DNA of 64,000 nucleotides from Claveliimonas bilis (GCF_020892095.1 NZ_AP024845.1:2852001-2916000); one strand, 5' to 3'. Shown: positions 50,373-61,257, counted from the first letter of the stretch. Notes: generated by a model not told the origin, from the letters alone. Program-made: numbers and translations.

Positions 50373-52238
50373 ATGAGAAAATTAGCATTAGATGATGAAA
50401 TATTATTGAAAATCGAGAAGCCGGCCCGTTACATTGGCGGTGAGGTTAATTCTGTGATGAAGGATAAAGATAAAGTGGAAGTCCGCTTTGCCATGTGCTT
50501 CCCCGACGTTTACGAAATTGGAATGTCTCACCTGGGCATCCAGATTCTTTATGATATGTTTAATCGGATGGAAGATGTGTGGTGTGAACGGGTATATTCC
50601 CCCTGGGTGGACTTAGATGAGATCATGCGCCGGGAAGACATTCCTCTTTTTGCGCTGGAATCCCAGGATCCTATCCGGGATTTTGATTTCCTGGGCATTA
50701 CGATCCAGTACGAAATGTGTTACACAAACATTCTTCAGGTACTGGATCTTAGTCATATTCCGCTGCGTTCTTTGGAACGGACAGAGGAGGACCCAATTGT
50801 CATAGGAGGAGGCCCCTGTGCCTACAATCCGGAGCCTCTTGCGCCATTCTTCGACCTTTTCTATATCGGTGAGGGCGAGACGGTATACCGGCAGCTTCTG
50901 GATCTTTATAAAGAGAATAAGAAAAGAGGCGGAAACCGTATGGATTTTCTTGAGATGGCGGCAAGTGTAGAGGGGATTTATGTGCCTGCTTTCTATACCG
51001 TTTCCTATCATGAGGACGGAACTCTTGCTTCCTTTACTCCTGACCGTTCCTGTGCACCGGTAACCATAAAGAAACAGGTTGTGATGGATATGGAGGAAAC
51101 AACATATCCGGAAGCTCCGGTAGTTCCTTTTATCAAAGTGACCCAGGACCGGGTTGTGCTGGAGATCCAGAGGGGCTGTATCCGGGGGTGCCGTTTCTGT
51201 CAGGCCGGAATGCTTTACCGTCCTACCCGGGAGAGAAACGTAGAAGATTTAAAAGAATATGCATGGAAAATGCTGAAAAATACGGGACATGAGGAGATTT
51301 CATTAAGTTCGTTAAGTTCCAGCGATTACAGCCAATTAAAAGAAATTGTTACTTTTCTGATTGAAGAATTTAAGGATGCGGGAATCAATATTTCTCTTCC
51401 ATCGCTTAGAATAGACGCGTTCTCTTTGGATGTAATGAGCAAAGTACAGGATATTCGTAAAAGCAGTCTTACCTTCGCACCGGAGGCAGGCTCTCAGCGT
51501 ATGCGCAATGTCATTAACAAAGGGCTGACAGAGGAAGATATTCTGGGAGGAGCAGGAGCGGCATTTGAAGGAGGATGGAATAAAGTAAAGCTTTACTTTA
51601 TGCTGGGGCTTCCAACCGAAACACAGGAAGATATGGAAGCTATTGCTGTTCTTGCAGACAAGGTGGCAAGGCGTTACTATGAGATTCCCAAGGAACAAAG
51701 AAATGGAAAATGTCAGATTACGGCCAGTTCTTCTTTCTTCATTCCCAAACCTTTTACTCCGTTTCAGTGGGCTAAGATGTATAAGAATGAAGAATATATT
51801 GCCAGGGCGGCAATTGTAAAACATGCGTTCCAGAATCAGCTGAACCGTAAAAGTCTGAAATACAATTGGCACGATGCGGAAGTGACTGTTCTGGAAGGCG
51901 TTCTTGCCAGAGGAGACAGAAGGGTTGCGGATGTCATTATGACTGCCTATCAGATGGGGTGCATTTACGATGCCTGGACAGAACATTTTGATTATGAAAA
52001 ATGGCTGAAAGCTTTTGAGGACAACGGGCTGGATATTGCTTTTTATAATGAGAGGGAACGCTCCCTGGACGAGCTTTTCCCCTGGGATTTTATTGATATC
52101 GGCGTGACAAAAGAGTTTTTAAAACGAGAGTGGGAACATGCTATGAAAGGAGAAGTTACTCCAAACTGCCGCCAGCAATGTTCCGGATGCGGTGTGGCAA
52201 AATGGAAAGGAGGTGTCTGTGTTGAAGGTAAGAATTAA
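50373..52238 (+). CDS. TIGR03960 family B12-binding-type radical SAM protein
   Basis: 621 residues. The B12-binding-like N-terminal half is followed by a radical SAM domain with CIRGCRFCQ (CxxxCxxC) near residue 270 and ends CRQQCSGCGVAKWKGG with extra cysteines. The family occurs next to a TIGR03936 (DUF2344) partner, as here. Function unknown; a role in RNA or protein modification is guessed from neighbourhood in other genomes. It overlaps the partner's start. Confidence 0.9.
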   Translation: MRKLALDDEILLKIEKPARYIGGEVNSVMKDKDKVEVRFAMCFPDVYEIGMSHLGIQILYDMFNRMEDVWCERVYSPWVDLDEIMRREDIPLFALESQDPIRDFDFLGITIQYEMCYTNILQVLDLSHIPLRSLERTEEDPIVIGGGPCAYNPEPLAPFFDLFYIGEGETVYRQLLDLYKENKKRGGNRMDFLEMAASVEGIYVPAFYTVSYHEDGTLASFTPDRSCAPVTIKKQVVMDMEETTYPEAPVVPFIKVTQDRVVLEIQRGCIRGCRFCQAGMLYRPTRERNVEDLKEYAWKMLKNTGHEEISLSSLSSSDYSQLKEIVTFLIEEFKDAGINISLPSLRIDAFSLDVMSKVQDIRKSSLTFAPEAGSQRMRNVINKGLTEEDILGGAGAAFEGGWNKVKLYFMLGLPTETQEDMEAIAVLADKVARRYYEIPKEQRNGKCQITASSSFFIPKPFTPFQWAKMYKNEEYIARAAIVKHAFQNQLNRKSLKYNWHDAEVTVLEGVLARGDRRVADVIMTAYQMGCIYDAWTEHFDYEKWLKAFEDNGLDIAFYNERERSLDELFPWDFIDIGVTKEFLKREWEHAMKGEVTPNCRQQCSGCGVAKWKGGVCVEGKN

Positions 52239-52938
52239 ATTCCGTAAATACGGCATTATGCGTTTTATCGGACATCTGGATGTAATGCGTTTTTTTCAGA
52301 AAGCGATGAGAAGGGCACAAATTCCCATTGCTTTTACAGGCGGATACAGTCCCCATATGATCATGTCTTTTGCACAGCCGTTGGGGATTGGGCTTACCAG
52401 CGACGCAGAATACATGGATATTGAGCTGGCAGGAGAGATTTCTTCTTCAGAGGCATTACAGGCGTTAAATCAGGTAATGGCAGAAGGAATTGAAGTTTTA
52501 AGCTTTCGTCAGATCGCGGAGGATAAGAAAAGCAGCGGCATGACCATTGTTGCGGCGGCAGATTATCTTGTGACGGTCAAAGAAAGCGACAGTAAAGGAC
52601 AAGGATTCCCGGATTTCTGGAAAAATGAGCTGAAAACTTTCCTTGACAGTCCGGAAATTCTGATCATGAAGAAAACAAAGCGCAGTGAGAAAGAGACAGA
52701 TATCCGGCCTTTGATCTATCAGATGGAGCTCAGAGAGCAGGGCATGTACCTGAAACTGGCTGCCGGAAGTGAAGCAAATCTGAAGCCGGATCTTGTCATG
52801 GATGCTTTCTATGAAAAGAGCGGGCATGACAAGAAAGAAAAGCTCCATTTTCACAGACTGGAATTGTATGCAGAGAATCCGGGCAGTCAGGAAAGCCGTT
52901 TCTGTACGCTGGAATCTCTTGGGACAGACATTGTATAA
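52219..52938 (+). CDS. TIGR03936/DUF2344 radical SAM-associated protein
   Basis: About 239 residues. Starts KVRIKFRKYGIMRFIGHLD after a GTG at 52219 (or TTG at 52222), behind AAGGAGG. The conserved AFTGGYSPHMIMSFAQPLGIGL region is diagnostic of DUF2344. It overlaps the radical SAM gene's last 20 bases, so the two are co-translated. It has no catalytic cysteine motif of its own. Role unknown. Confidence 0.9.
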   Translation: MLKVRIKFRKYGIMRFIGHLDVMRFFQKAMRRAQIPIAFTGGYSPHMIMSFAQPLGIGLTSDAEYMDIELAGEISSSEALQALNQVMAEGIEVLSFRQIAEDKKSSGMTIVAAADYLVTVKESDSKGQGFPDFWKNELKTFLDSPEILIMKKTKRSEKETDIRPLIYQMELREQGMYLKLAAGSEANLKPDLVMDAFYEKSGHDKKEKLHFHRLELYAENPGSQESRFCTLESLGTDIV

Positions 52939-52946
52939 GCTGATAC

Positions 52947-52976
52947 TTGCGCAAAGCACGGAATTAGTGGTATGAT
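52947..52976 (+). promoter_or_regulatory. Candidate promoter before the YbaK-type gene
   Basis: TTGCGC (52947-52952), an 18-base spacer and TATGAT (52971-52976), 17 bases before the ATG at 52994. Only moderate agreement with the consensus. Confidence 0.4.
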
Positions 52977-52993
52977 AGGAAACTGGAGGAGTT

Positions 52994-53473
52994 ATGGGTA
53001 AAAAAGAGTTAAAGACAAATGCGATGCGCATTCTTGACAGGGAAAAAGTCTCTTATACATATCAGACTTATGAATGCAGCGAATTTACAGACGGAATCCA
53101 TGTAGCTGACCAGCTGGGGCTTCCCCATGAACAGGTGTTTAAAACACTGGTTACGATTGGAAAGACAGGTGGTCATTATGTTTTTGTCATTCCAATTGCC
53201 AGAGAAATTGATCTGAAAAAAGCAGCCCGCGCGGTACATGAAAAGTCTCTGGAAATGCTTCCTTTAAAAGAGCTTACCAAAGTAACTGGTTATGTGCGGG
53301 GAGGATGTACCTCAATAGGTATGAAGAAACCGTTTCCAACTGTCATACAAAGGGAGGCACAGGAAATGGAATGGATCTATATCAGCGGCGGTAAGCTGGG
53401 AATGCAGCTTCGGCTTTCTCCGCTGGATCTGAAAAAAGTAACTTCGGCTGAATTTGCCGATGTTACAGTTTAA
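52994..53473 (+). CDS. YbaK/Cys-tRNA(Pro) deacylase
   Basis: 159 residues, typical YbaK/EbsC length. Motifs: DGIHVADQLGLPHEQVFKTLV, VFVIPIAREIDLKKAARAV, and VTGYVRGGCTSIGMKKPFPT. It hydrolyses Cys wrongly attached to tRNA(Pro). The start follows a GGAGG site. It is a stand-alone editing protein. Confidence 0.93.
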   Translation: MGKKELKTNAMRILDREKVSYTYQTYECSEFTDGIHVADQLGLPHEQVFKTLVTIGKTGGHYVFVIPIAREIDLKKAARAVHEKSLEMLPLKELTKVTGYVRGGCTSIGMKKPFPTVIQREAQEMEWIYISGGKLGMQLRLSPLDLKKVTSAEFADVTV

Positions 53474-53498
53474 AAATCAAGGACAGCGGAGATAAAAA

Positions 53499-54170
53499 AT
53501 GGAAAGTGTCAAGATCACAAATAGAGGAGAAGATATTGTATCTGTTCTGAAAAGGACAGATACCATAATTTTTGATATCGGAAATGTACTTCTTGCCTAT
53601 GACTGGAGGAGCTATCTTCAGGAATTTGATTTCTCGCCGGAGGTCTTTCGGATCATTGCAGAGGCAGTGTTCCTGAATGAAGACTGGGAAAGGGGAGATC
53701 AGGGCGGGATTACTTCCCGGCAGTGGGAAGAGCTTTTTCTGGAAAATGCTCCGGGATATGAGAAGGAAATCCGGCAGGTTTTTGACGGACTTTCCCATAC
53801 GATCCGTCCTCTTCCCTATACAACGGAACTGACGGAAGGATTGAAAAGGCAGGGATACCGGCTTTTCTATCTTTCCAATTATTCAGAACACCTCTATCAT
53901 GCTACGAAACATCTGATGGGCTTTCTGGATATTTTTGACGGAGGGATTTTTTCTTACAAGGCGGGATGCATTAAACCGGACAGACATATATACAGGCTCC
54001 TGTTGGAGACATATTCTATTTCTCCGTACAACGCTCTTTTCCTGGATGACCGCGAGGAAAATGTGAAGGCGGCGTTGGATATAGGGCTGAATGGGGCGGT
54101 GTTTACTTCGGAAACCCCATATCATATACTGGAATATTTGAGAAGCAAGGACAAGACAAAGGAGACTTAA
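53499..54170 (+). CDS. HAD superfamily phosphatase (YihX-like)
   Basis: 223 residues. Motif I is IIFDIGNVLLAYDW with the nucleophile Asp26; the next motifs are YLSNYSE (motif II), GCIKPDRHIY (motif III Lys) and ALFLDDREENVKAA (motif IV acidic pair). Subfamily IA with a helical cap. Phosphatase of a small sugar phosphate or nucleotide is likely but the substrate is unknown. Three bases separate it from the aspartate kinase gene. Confidence 0.88.
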   Translation: MESVKITNRGEDIVSVLKRTDTIIFDIGNVLLAYDWRSYLQEFDFSPEVFRIIAEAVFLNEDWERGDQGGITSRQWEELFLENAPGYEKEIRQVFDGLSHTIRPLPYTTELTEGLKRQGYRLFYLSNYSEHLYHATKHLMGFLDIFDGGIFSYKAGCIKPDRHIYRLLLETYSISPYNALFLDDREENVKAALDIGLNGAVFTSETPYHILEYLRSKDKTKET

Positions 54171-54173
54171 CAG

Positions 54174-55508
54174 ATGAAGAAAGTTGTAAAATTTGGCGGC
54201 AGCTCTCTGGCAAGTGCCGAACAGTTTAAAAAAGTAGGATATATCATCCGGCAGGATGATACAAGGCGATATGTTGTCCCCTCGGCGCCGGGGAAACGTT
54301 TTGCAGGAGACACCAAGGTGACAGATATGCTGTACAGCTGTTATCTTCTGGCACTTCGGGAGGAAGAAGAACAGGAAGAGGAATTTGAGGCTTTGCTGCA
54401 GGCCATCAAGGAGAGGTATGATGAGATTATCAGCGGTCTGGGACTTCACCTGGATCTGGAACCGGAATTTCGTGTGATCCGTGAAAACTTCAGCCGGAAG
54501 ATCGGACGTGATTATGCCGCATCGCGTGGAGAGTATTTAAATGGTCTTGTGATGGCAGAATATCTGGGATATGAATTTATTGATGCGGCAGAAGTGATTT
54601 TCTTTAAGGAATCCGGCAATTTTGACGCAAGAAAGACAAACCGTGTTCTTTCAGAGAGGCTATCTTCCTGTGAAAGAGCAGTTATTCCGGGATTTTACGG
54701 AGCCCTTCCCAATGGAAAGATCAAAACCTTCTCCAGAGGCGGATCCGATGTGACAGGATCTATTGTAGCAAAAGCGGTACATGCGGATCTTTATGAAAAC
54801 TGGACAGATGTTTCCGGATTTCTTGTGGCGGATCCGGGTATTGTTAAAAACCCTAAAGCCATTGATGTGATTACCTACCGTGAGCTTCGCGAGCTTTCCT
54901 ACATGGGAGCTACTGTGCTCCACGAGGACGCTATTTTTCCGGTACGCGGCGAAGGAATCCCTATTAATATCAGGAATACCAATGCCCCGGAAGATAAGGG
55001 GACTCTGATCGTGGAGGCAACCTGCCGTACTCCGCGCTTTACTATCACTGGCATTGCCGGAAAAAGAGATTTTGCTTCCATCACAATAGAAAAAGCCATG
55101 ATGAACGGGCAGGTGGGATTCTGCCACAAAGTGCTCGGCGTCTTTGCAGAGAATGATATTTCCATTGAACATATGCCTTCAGGGATTGATACCCTGACAG
55201 TTTTCGTACATCAGGATGAGTTTGAGGAAAAAGAACAGAAAGTCATTGCCGGCATTCACAGGGCGGTGGAACCGGATCTGGTAGAACTGGAATCAGATCT
55301 TGCTTTGATCGCTGTTGTGGGAAGAGGCATGAAAGCAACAAGAGGAACCTCGGGGCGCATCTTTTCTGCCCTGGCCCATGCCAATGTCAATGTCAAAATG
55401 ATCGATCAGGGGTCCAGTGAGCTTAATATTATAATCGGAGTCCGCAATCATGATTTTGATGCAGCAATACGGGCTATTTATGATATTTTCGTTACCACTC
55501 AGATTTAA
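54174..55508 (+). CDS. Aspartate kinase
   Basis: 444 residues. N-terminal kinase domain starts VVKFGGSSLAS, with AAEVIFFKESGN and FSRGGSDVTGS, and the C-terminal part carries two ACT domains (about 310-444) for feedback control by lysine or threonine. It phosphorylates aspartate for lysine, methionine and threonine synthesis. It is next to AsnA and the amidohydrolase gene. Confidence 0.94.
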   Translation: MKKVVKFGGSSLASAEQFKKVGYIIRQDDTRRYVVPSAPGKRFAGDTKVTDMLYSCYLLALREEEEQEEEFEALLQAIKERYDEIISGLGLHLDLEPEFRVIRENFSRKIGRDYAASRGEYLNGLVMAEYLGYEFIDAAEVIFFKESGNFDARKTNRVLSERLSSCERAVIPGFYGALPNGKIKTFSRGGSDVTGSIVAKAVHADLYENWTDVSGFLVADPGIVKNPKAIDVITYRELRELSYMGATVLHEDAIFPVRGEGIPINIRNTNAPEDKGTLIVEATCRTPRFTITGIAGKRDFASITIEKAMMNGQVGFCHKVLGVFAENDISIEHMPSGIDTLTVFVHQDEFEEKEQKVIAGIHRAVEPDLVELESDLALIAVVGRGMKATRGTSGRIFSALAHANVNVKMIDQGSSELNIIIGVRNHDFDAAIRAIYDIFVTTQI

Positions 55509-55536
55509 GCGTTAAAGGAGTAGAAACAGAGAAGAA

Positions 55537-55962
55537 ATGAAAAACATATTATTTTTTCTGAAGCCGAAAGCAGAGATTGCTTACATATATGATTATCATA
55601 CGATGCGGCAGGCGCTGGAGATCATGGAACATCACAAATATTCCTGTGTGCCTATTTTGAACCGTTATGGCAAATATGTAGGATCCATTACAGAAGGAGA
55701 CCTTTTGTGGGATATTAAGAAAAGAGGGCTTTCCAGCATCCGCGATGCGGAAAATATAAGCATTATGAAAGTGGCGCGCCGCTTTGACTATCAAAGTGTC
55801 AGCGCCGAGTCAAGAATGGAAGATATGATAGGCAGGGCTATGGAGCAGAATTTTGTCCCTGTAGTAGATGATCAGGAAAACTTTATCGGAATTATTACAA
55901 GAAGAGATATCATCAGCTACTGTTACAGCCAGATGATGATGCAGGGAGGCGATTTGTTGTGA
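55537..55962 (+). CDS. CBS domain-containing protein
   Basis: 141 residues with two CBS motifs: an N-terminal one around MRQALEIMEHHKYSCVPILNRYGKYVGSITEGD (only its first part is listed) and a C-terminal one at MIGRAMEQNFVPVVDD followed by FIGIITRRDI. CBS pairs bind adenosine nucleotides and serve as sensors; here no enzymatic domain is attached. The stop overlaps the next start (GTGA), so it is co-translated with the amidohydrolase-type gene. Confidence 0.88.
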   Translation: MKNILFFLKPKAEIAYIYDYHTMRQALEIMEHHKYSCVPILNRYGKYVGSITEGDLLWDIKKRGLSSIRDAENISIMKVARRFDYQSVSAESRMEDMIGRAMEQNFVPVVDDQENFIGIITRRDIISYCYSQMMMQGGDLL

Positions 55963-56747
55963 TTGATTTTCATACACATATTTTCCCTGAAAAAATTGCA
56001 GAGAAAACACTGAAATTCCTGGCATCAAGATGTCATATTGATCCTTACACGGACGGAACCGCCCCGGGACTTTCAGCTTCAACAAAAGAGGCAGGACTGG
56101 AAATGTCTGTCATTCTTCCGGTAGTAACAAAACCGTCACAATTTCAGTCTATTAATCGCTTTGCCATGCAGTTTCAGGAAGGATCCCTTTTATCTTTTGG
56201 AGGAATCCATCCTGATAATGAGGATTACAAAGAGAAGCTGAAAGAATTGAAACATATGGGGTTTAAGGGCATCAAACTTCATCCCGACTACCAGGAGACT
56301 TTTATTGACGATATACGCTATAAACGGATCATCAGCTATGCTTCAGAGCTGGATTTGATCGTCAGTGTGCATGCAGGATTTGATCCGGGATATCCGGACT
56401 GCATCCACTGTCCTCCCCAAAAAGCGCTTGATGTTATTCGGGATGTACAGCCCCAAAATCTGGTGCTTGCGCATATGGGCGGCTTTATGATGTGGGATGA
56501 GGTGGAAGCGTATCTTACAGGAGAAAATATATGGATGGATACGGCGGCTGTCTTTGGACACATACCGGAAGAGCAGTTTGTACGTATCGTGCGTGCCCAC
56601 GGTGCAGACAAGATTCTTTTTGCAACAGATTCCCCATGGGGAGGACAGAAAGAATTTGCAGAATATTTCAGGAATCTTCCGCTGTCTGATGAGGAAAAGG
56701 AAGCGATTGCCAGAGGAAATGCAAGAAAGCTTCTTGGAATGTCCTGA
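55959..56747 (+). CDS. Amidohydrolase family protein (TIM barrel metal hydrolase)
   Basis: 262 residues. Starts at GTG 55959 overlapping the CBS gene stop. Metal-ligand motifs of the amidohydrolase superfamily are seen: DFHTHIFPEK, GIKLHPDYQ, VHAGFDPG and FATDSPWGGQ. The second half resembles the amidohydrolase-2 and TatD-like groups. The substrate cannot be read; candidates are small carboxylates or nucleotide-like compounds. Confidence 0.86.
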   Translation: MIDFHTHIFPEKIAEKTLKFLASRCHIDPYTDGTAPGLSASTKEAGLEMSVILPVVTKPSQFQSINRFAMQFQEGSLLSFGGIHPDNEDYKEKLKELKHMGFKGIKLHPDYQETFIDDIRYKRIISYASELDLIVSVHAGFDPGYPDCIHCPPQKALDVIRDVQPQNLVLAHMGGFMMWDEVEAYLTGENIWMDTAAVFGHIPEEQFVRIVRAHGADKILFATDSPWGGQKEFAEYFRNLPLSDEEKEAIARGNARKLLGMS

Positions 56748-56807
56748 TTTTTCCATTGCACTGCTTCCGGAAACAGATGAAAATTACAAAAAAAGGAGAG
56801 AATACAT

Positions 56808-57818
56808 ATGAGCAGTCTGATCAAACCAGAGGGATATTCTTCCCCGCTTACTATAAGAGAGACAGAGGTTGCCATCAAAGAAGTGAAAGACCATTTTGAA
56901 CGTTCTCTTGCCAAGTCTTTGCATTTGACGAGAGTATCCGCCCCTCTGTTTGTTAAACCGGCCACCGGACTTAATGATAATCTTAACGGGGTGGAACGGC
57001 CGGTTGCATTCGGTATCAAAGAACAGGATGATGATGTGGCAGAGATCGTACATTCCCTTGCAAAGTGGAAAAGATACGCTCTGAAGCGCTACGGATTCCA
57101 TTCCGGAGAAGGGCTTTATACAGATATGAATGCCATCCGCCGGGATGAGGATACAGACAACATTCATTCTATTTATGTGGATCAGTGGGACTGGGAGAAG
57201 GTTATTTCCAAAGAGGAAAGAAACATGGAGACACTTCAGTATACTGTCCGTAAAGTATATGAGGCATTGAAGGATACAGAGGCCTATATGTCAAGAAGAT
57301 ATAACTATATCGAGCCTCTTCTTCCGGATGAGATCTTCTTTATCACCTCACAGGAGCTGGAAGATATGTATCCGGACCTTACACCAAAGGAGAGAGAAAA
57401 GGCAATTGCCAGAGCAAAAAAAGCAGTATTTATCGCCCAGATAGGAAAAACGCTTGCTTCAGGCGAGAAGCATGACGGACGGGCGCCGGACTATGATGAT
57501 TGGGAACTGAACGGAGATATCATTGTCTATTATCCGGTACTTGACATTGCCCTGGAGCTTTCTTCCATGGGGATCCGTGTAGATGAGGAAGCGCTCAAAA
57601 GCCAGCTTAAGGCAGCCGGATGTGAAGACCGCGCAAATCTTGCCTTCCAGAAAGCTCTGCTTGCAGGGGAGCTTCCCTATACGATAGGCGGCGGAATCGG
57701 TCAGTCCCGTATCTGTATGTACTGCCTTAGAAAAGCACATATCGGAGAGGTACAGTCCTCCATCTGGCCGGATGAGATGGTGGCAGATGCAGAGGCGCAT
57801 CAGATACCGCTTTTGTAA
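56808..57818 (+). CDS. asnA: Aspartate-ammonia ligase AsnA
   Basis: 336 residues, the usual length. It makes asparagine from aspartate, ATP and ammonia. The aspartyl-tRNA synthetase-like core is recognised by [20 protein letters not shown], the [16 protein letters not shown] block and [11 protein letters not shown] near the end. AAAGGAG precedes the ATG. It closes a group with aspartate kinase, suggesting a local aspartate-use cluster, though they could be separately transcribed. Confidence 0.95.
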   Translation: MSSLIKPEGYSSPLTIRETEVAIKEVKDHFERSLAKSLHLTRVSAPLFVKPATGLNDNLNGVERPVAFGIKEQDDDVAEIVHSLAKWKRYALKRYGFHSGEGLYTDMNAIRRDEDTDNIHSIYVDQWDWEKVISKEERNMETLQYTVRKVYEALKDTEAYMSRRYNYIEPLLPDEIFFITSQELEDMYPDLTPKEREKAIARAKKAVFIAQIGKTLASGEKHDGRAPDYDDWELNGDIIVYYPVLDIALELSSMGIRVDEEALKSQLKAAGCEDRANLAFQKALLAGELPYTIGGGIGQSRICMYCLRKAHIGEVQSSIWPDEMVADAEAHQIPLL

Positions 57819-57847
57819 TAATTCGGGTAATTATTTGTACAAAAACT

Positions 57848-57876
57848 CTTGATTTTATAAATGCTTTATGCTACAC
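57848..57876 (+). promoter_or_regulatory. Candidate promoter for rplU-prp-rpmA
   Basis: TTGATT (57848-57853), 17-base spacer, TACACT (57871-57876) with TGC in front (extended -10). Confidence 0.5.
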
Positions 57877-57969
57877 TTCAATAGTATGCCGCACAGCGGG
57901 GTTTTAAAGTGCTGTCCAGATACGGATATGCCACCGAAGCTGGCGAGTAATGATAATAGGAGGTGCCAT
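57877..57969 (+). promoter_or_regulatory. rplU: Probable L21 leader (r-protein autoregulation)
   Basis: About 93 bases of transcribed leader before rplU containing paired segments (GCCGCACAGCGGGG and CCACCGAAGCTGGCGAG). Firmicute rplU genes commonly carry an L21 leader that binds excess L21. The identification rests on position and size; a covariance model search was not possible here. Confidence 0.45.
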
Positions 57970-58278
57970 ATGTACGCGATTATAGCAACAGGTGGTAAAC
58001 AGTACAAAGTAGCCGAAGGCGATATCATTAAAGTAGAAAAACTTGGTGTGGAAGCTGGAGAGACTTATACATTTGACCAGGTGCTTGCAGTAAGCGATAA
58101 CGAACTGAAGATCGGAAATCCCACTGTAGCAGGTGCAACTGTTGAGGCGTCCGTAGTAGAAAACGGAAAAGCTAAAAAAGTTATTGTTTACAAGTATAAG
58201 AGAAAAACCGGTTATCACAAGAAAAACGGTCACAGACAGCAGTACACAGCAGTTAAGATTGAAAAGATCAATGCTTAA
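57970..58278 (+). CDS. rplU: 50S ribosomal protein L21
   Basis: 102 residues from ATG 57970, behind AGGAGGTG. Begins [18 protein letters not shown] and ends [20 protein letters not shown], the hallmark basic tail. It is the first gene of rplU-prp-rpmA-obgE. The frame stays open for 34 codons upstream, but these belong to the leader. Confidence 0.97.
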   Translation: MYAIIATGGKQYKVAEGDIIKVEKLGVEAGETYTFDQVLAVSDNELKIGNPTVAGATVEASVVENGKAKKVIVYKYKRKTGYHKKNGHRQQYTAVKIEKINA

Positions 58279-58296
58279 TCTTCCTGGAGGAATTTT

Positions 58297-58629
58297 ATGA
58301 TCCAGGTGACGATTTATCGTAATGAAAAAGAAGAGTGTTCGGGTTTCCTGGCAAGAGGGCATGCGGGCTTCAGCGAAGAAGGACAGGATATTGTCTGTGC
58401 AGCGGCTTCCGTTCTGATGATCAATACCGTCAATGCGATTGAAGCATTTGCCAGTGATAAAACCTCCCTCGTATCTGATGATATGGAGGGACTGATCGAC
58501 TACCGGCTTAACGGCAGACCTTCCAGGGAAGCGTCACTGCTTTTAAAAGCCATGATTCTTGGTCTTACAGACATGGCAGACGATGAAAACTATTCAGAAT
58601 ATATTCAGGTAAGATTTGAGGAGGTGTAA
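58297..58629 (+). CDS. prp: Ribosomal-processing cysteine protease Prp
   Basis: 110 residues. The catalytic His and Cys are seen in [19 protein letters not shown]: His22 and Cys34, with Asp31. Prp removes the N-terminal extension from L27 in Firmicutes; the L27 gene follows 5 bases later and carries exactly such an extension. The ORF is in its expected place between rplU and rpmA. Confidence 0.95.
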   Translation: MIQVTIYRNEKEECSGFLARGHAGFSEEGQDIVCAAASVLMINTVNAIEAFASDKTSLVSDDMEGLIDYRLNGRPSREASLLLKAMILGLTDMADDENYSEYIQVRFEEV

Positions 58630-58634
58630 AGACC

Positions 58635-58919
58635 ATGATGAAATTAAACCTTCAGTTTTTCGCTCATAAAAAAGGGGTAGGTTCTACAAAGAACGGACGT
58701 GACTCCGAGTCTAAGAGATTAGGTGCTAAAAGAGCTGACGGACAGTTTGTAAAAGCTGGAAACATCCTTTACAGACAGCGCGGTACAAAGATCCATCCGG
58801 GTGTCAATGTAGGACGCGGTGGAGATGACACACTGTTCGCTTTAGTAGATGGTGTTGTCAGATTTGAAAGAAAAGGAAGAGATAAGAAACAGGTTTCTAT
58901 CTATCCGGTAGCACAGTAA
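58635..58919 (+). CDS. rpmA: 50S ribosomal protein L27 precursor
   Basis: 94 residues. Starts MMKLNLQFF, the 9-residue leader cut by Prp between Phe9 and Ala10 (FF-AHKKG), and continues with the normal mature L27 ([19 protein letters not shown]). Two ATG codons (58635, 58638); the first gives the family-typical leader length. GAGGAGG lies upstream. A terminator follows. Confidence 0.97.
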   Translation: MMKLNLQFFAHKKGVGSTKNGRDSESKRLGAKRADGQFVKAGNILYRQRGTKIHPGVNVGRGGDDTLFALVDGVVRFERKGRDKKQVSIYPVAQ

Positions 58920-58934
58920 TCATCGATGGTATGA

Positions 58935-60313
<1,379 letters not shown>

Positions 60314-60325
60314 AAGGAGACTGTT

Positions 60326-60616
60326 ATGACGACAAAGCAAAGAGCCTATCTGAAAAGTCTTGCCATGACAATGGATCCGATTTTTCAGATTGGGAAAAAC
60401 AGTATGACTCCGGAGCTTACAAAGGCCGTTTCCGAAGCGCTTGAAGCCCGGGAGCTCATTAAGATAAGTGTTCTTCAAAACTGTGCGGATGATCCAAAAG
60501 AACTTGCCGCAGTGCTGGCTGAGCGGACCCGCTCCCAGGTGGTACAGGTCATCGGAAAGAAGATCGTCCTTTATAAAGAAGGAAAAGACGAAAAGAAAAA
60601 AATTGAGTTGCCATAA
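60326..60616 (+). CDS. yhbY: YhbY-family ribosome assembly RNA-binding protein
   Basis: 96 residues, CRS1/YhbY (CRM) domain. Family pattern: LTT-like TTKQRAYLKSLAMTMDPIFQIGK, then the GxxG-like TRSQVVQVIGKKIVLYK. YhbY binds the large-subunit precursor and is often encoded with obgE. It starts 12 bases after the obgE stop. Confidence 0.94.
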   Translation: MTTKQRAYLKSLAMTMDPIFQIGKNSMTPELTKAVSEALEARELIKISVLQNCADDPKELAAVLAERTRSQVVQVIGKKIVLYKEGKDEKKKIELP

Positions 60617-60648
60617 TTATTTTATGTAACTCATCGTAAAGGAGACCT

Positions 60649-61257
60649 ATGAAAATCGGAATTATGGGCGGAACTTTTGATCCCATTCACAATGGACATC
60701 TGATGCTGGGAGACTATGCCTGCAGGGAATATTTCCTGGATGAAGTCTGGTTCATGCCAAATGGAAATCCGCCTCACAAAGACAATGCTTCTATTGAGCT
60801 TTCAGCCGAAGAGAGGGCCAGGATGGTATCTCTGGCAATCAGGGAATATCCAAGTTTCCGTCTGGAGGATTATGAGATAAAGAGAAGCTGTGTCAGCTGT
60901 TCCTATGAAACGATGGAACATCTGACGAAACTTTATCCAAAAGACAGTTTTTATTTTATCATCGGCGCGGATTCTCTCTTTGCCATTGAAACGTGGAGGT
61001 CGCCGGAGCGTCTTTTCGCAACCTGTACGATTCTGGCAGCCTTTCGAGGGGACAAGAACAGCCGGGCTATCATGAACGGGAAGATCAGAAGGCTTAGACG
61101 GAAATATGACGCAGATATCCGGCTTTTGGATACACCTGTCATGGATGTTTCTTCTCATGAACTCCGCAGATGGATACGTGAGGGAAAGGATGTGAGTGCA
61201 CTTCTCCCTAAGACGGTAGAAGCATATATAGATGAACATCAGTTATACAGACAGTGA
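60649..61257 (+). CDS. nadD: Nicotinate-nucleotide adenylyltransferase NadD
   Basis: 202 residues. Motifs: MGGTFDPIHNGHLML (the GxFxPxHxGH signature), FMPNGNPPHKD, FIIGADSLFAIETW and DVSSHELRRWIREG. It makes deamido-NAD from nicotinate mononucleotide and ATP. It is in the obgE operon, with yqeK following. Confidence 0.96.
   Translation: MKIGIMGGTFDPIHNGHLMLGDYACREYFLDEVWFMPNGNPPHKDNASIELSAEERARMVSLAIREYPSFRLEDYEIKRSCVSCSYETMEHLTKLYPKDSFYFIIGADSLFAIETWRSPERLFATCTILAAFRGDKNSRAIMNGKIRRLRRKYDADIRLLDTPVMDVSSHELRRWIREGKDVSALLPKTVEAYIDEHQLYRQ

Noticed and set aside
53474-54173. Amino-acid riboswitch (lysine) ahead of aspartate kinase
   Set aside because: The HAD gene fills the space upstream and only three bases separate it from the kinase gene.
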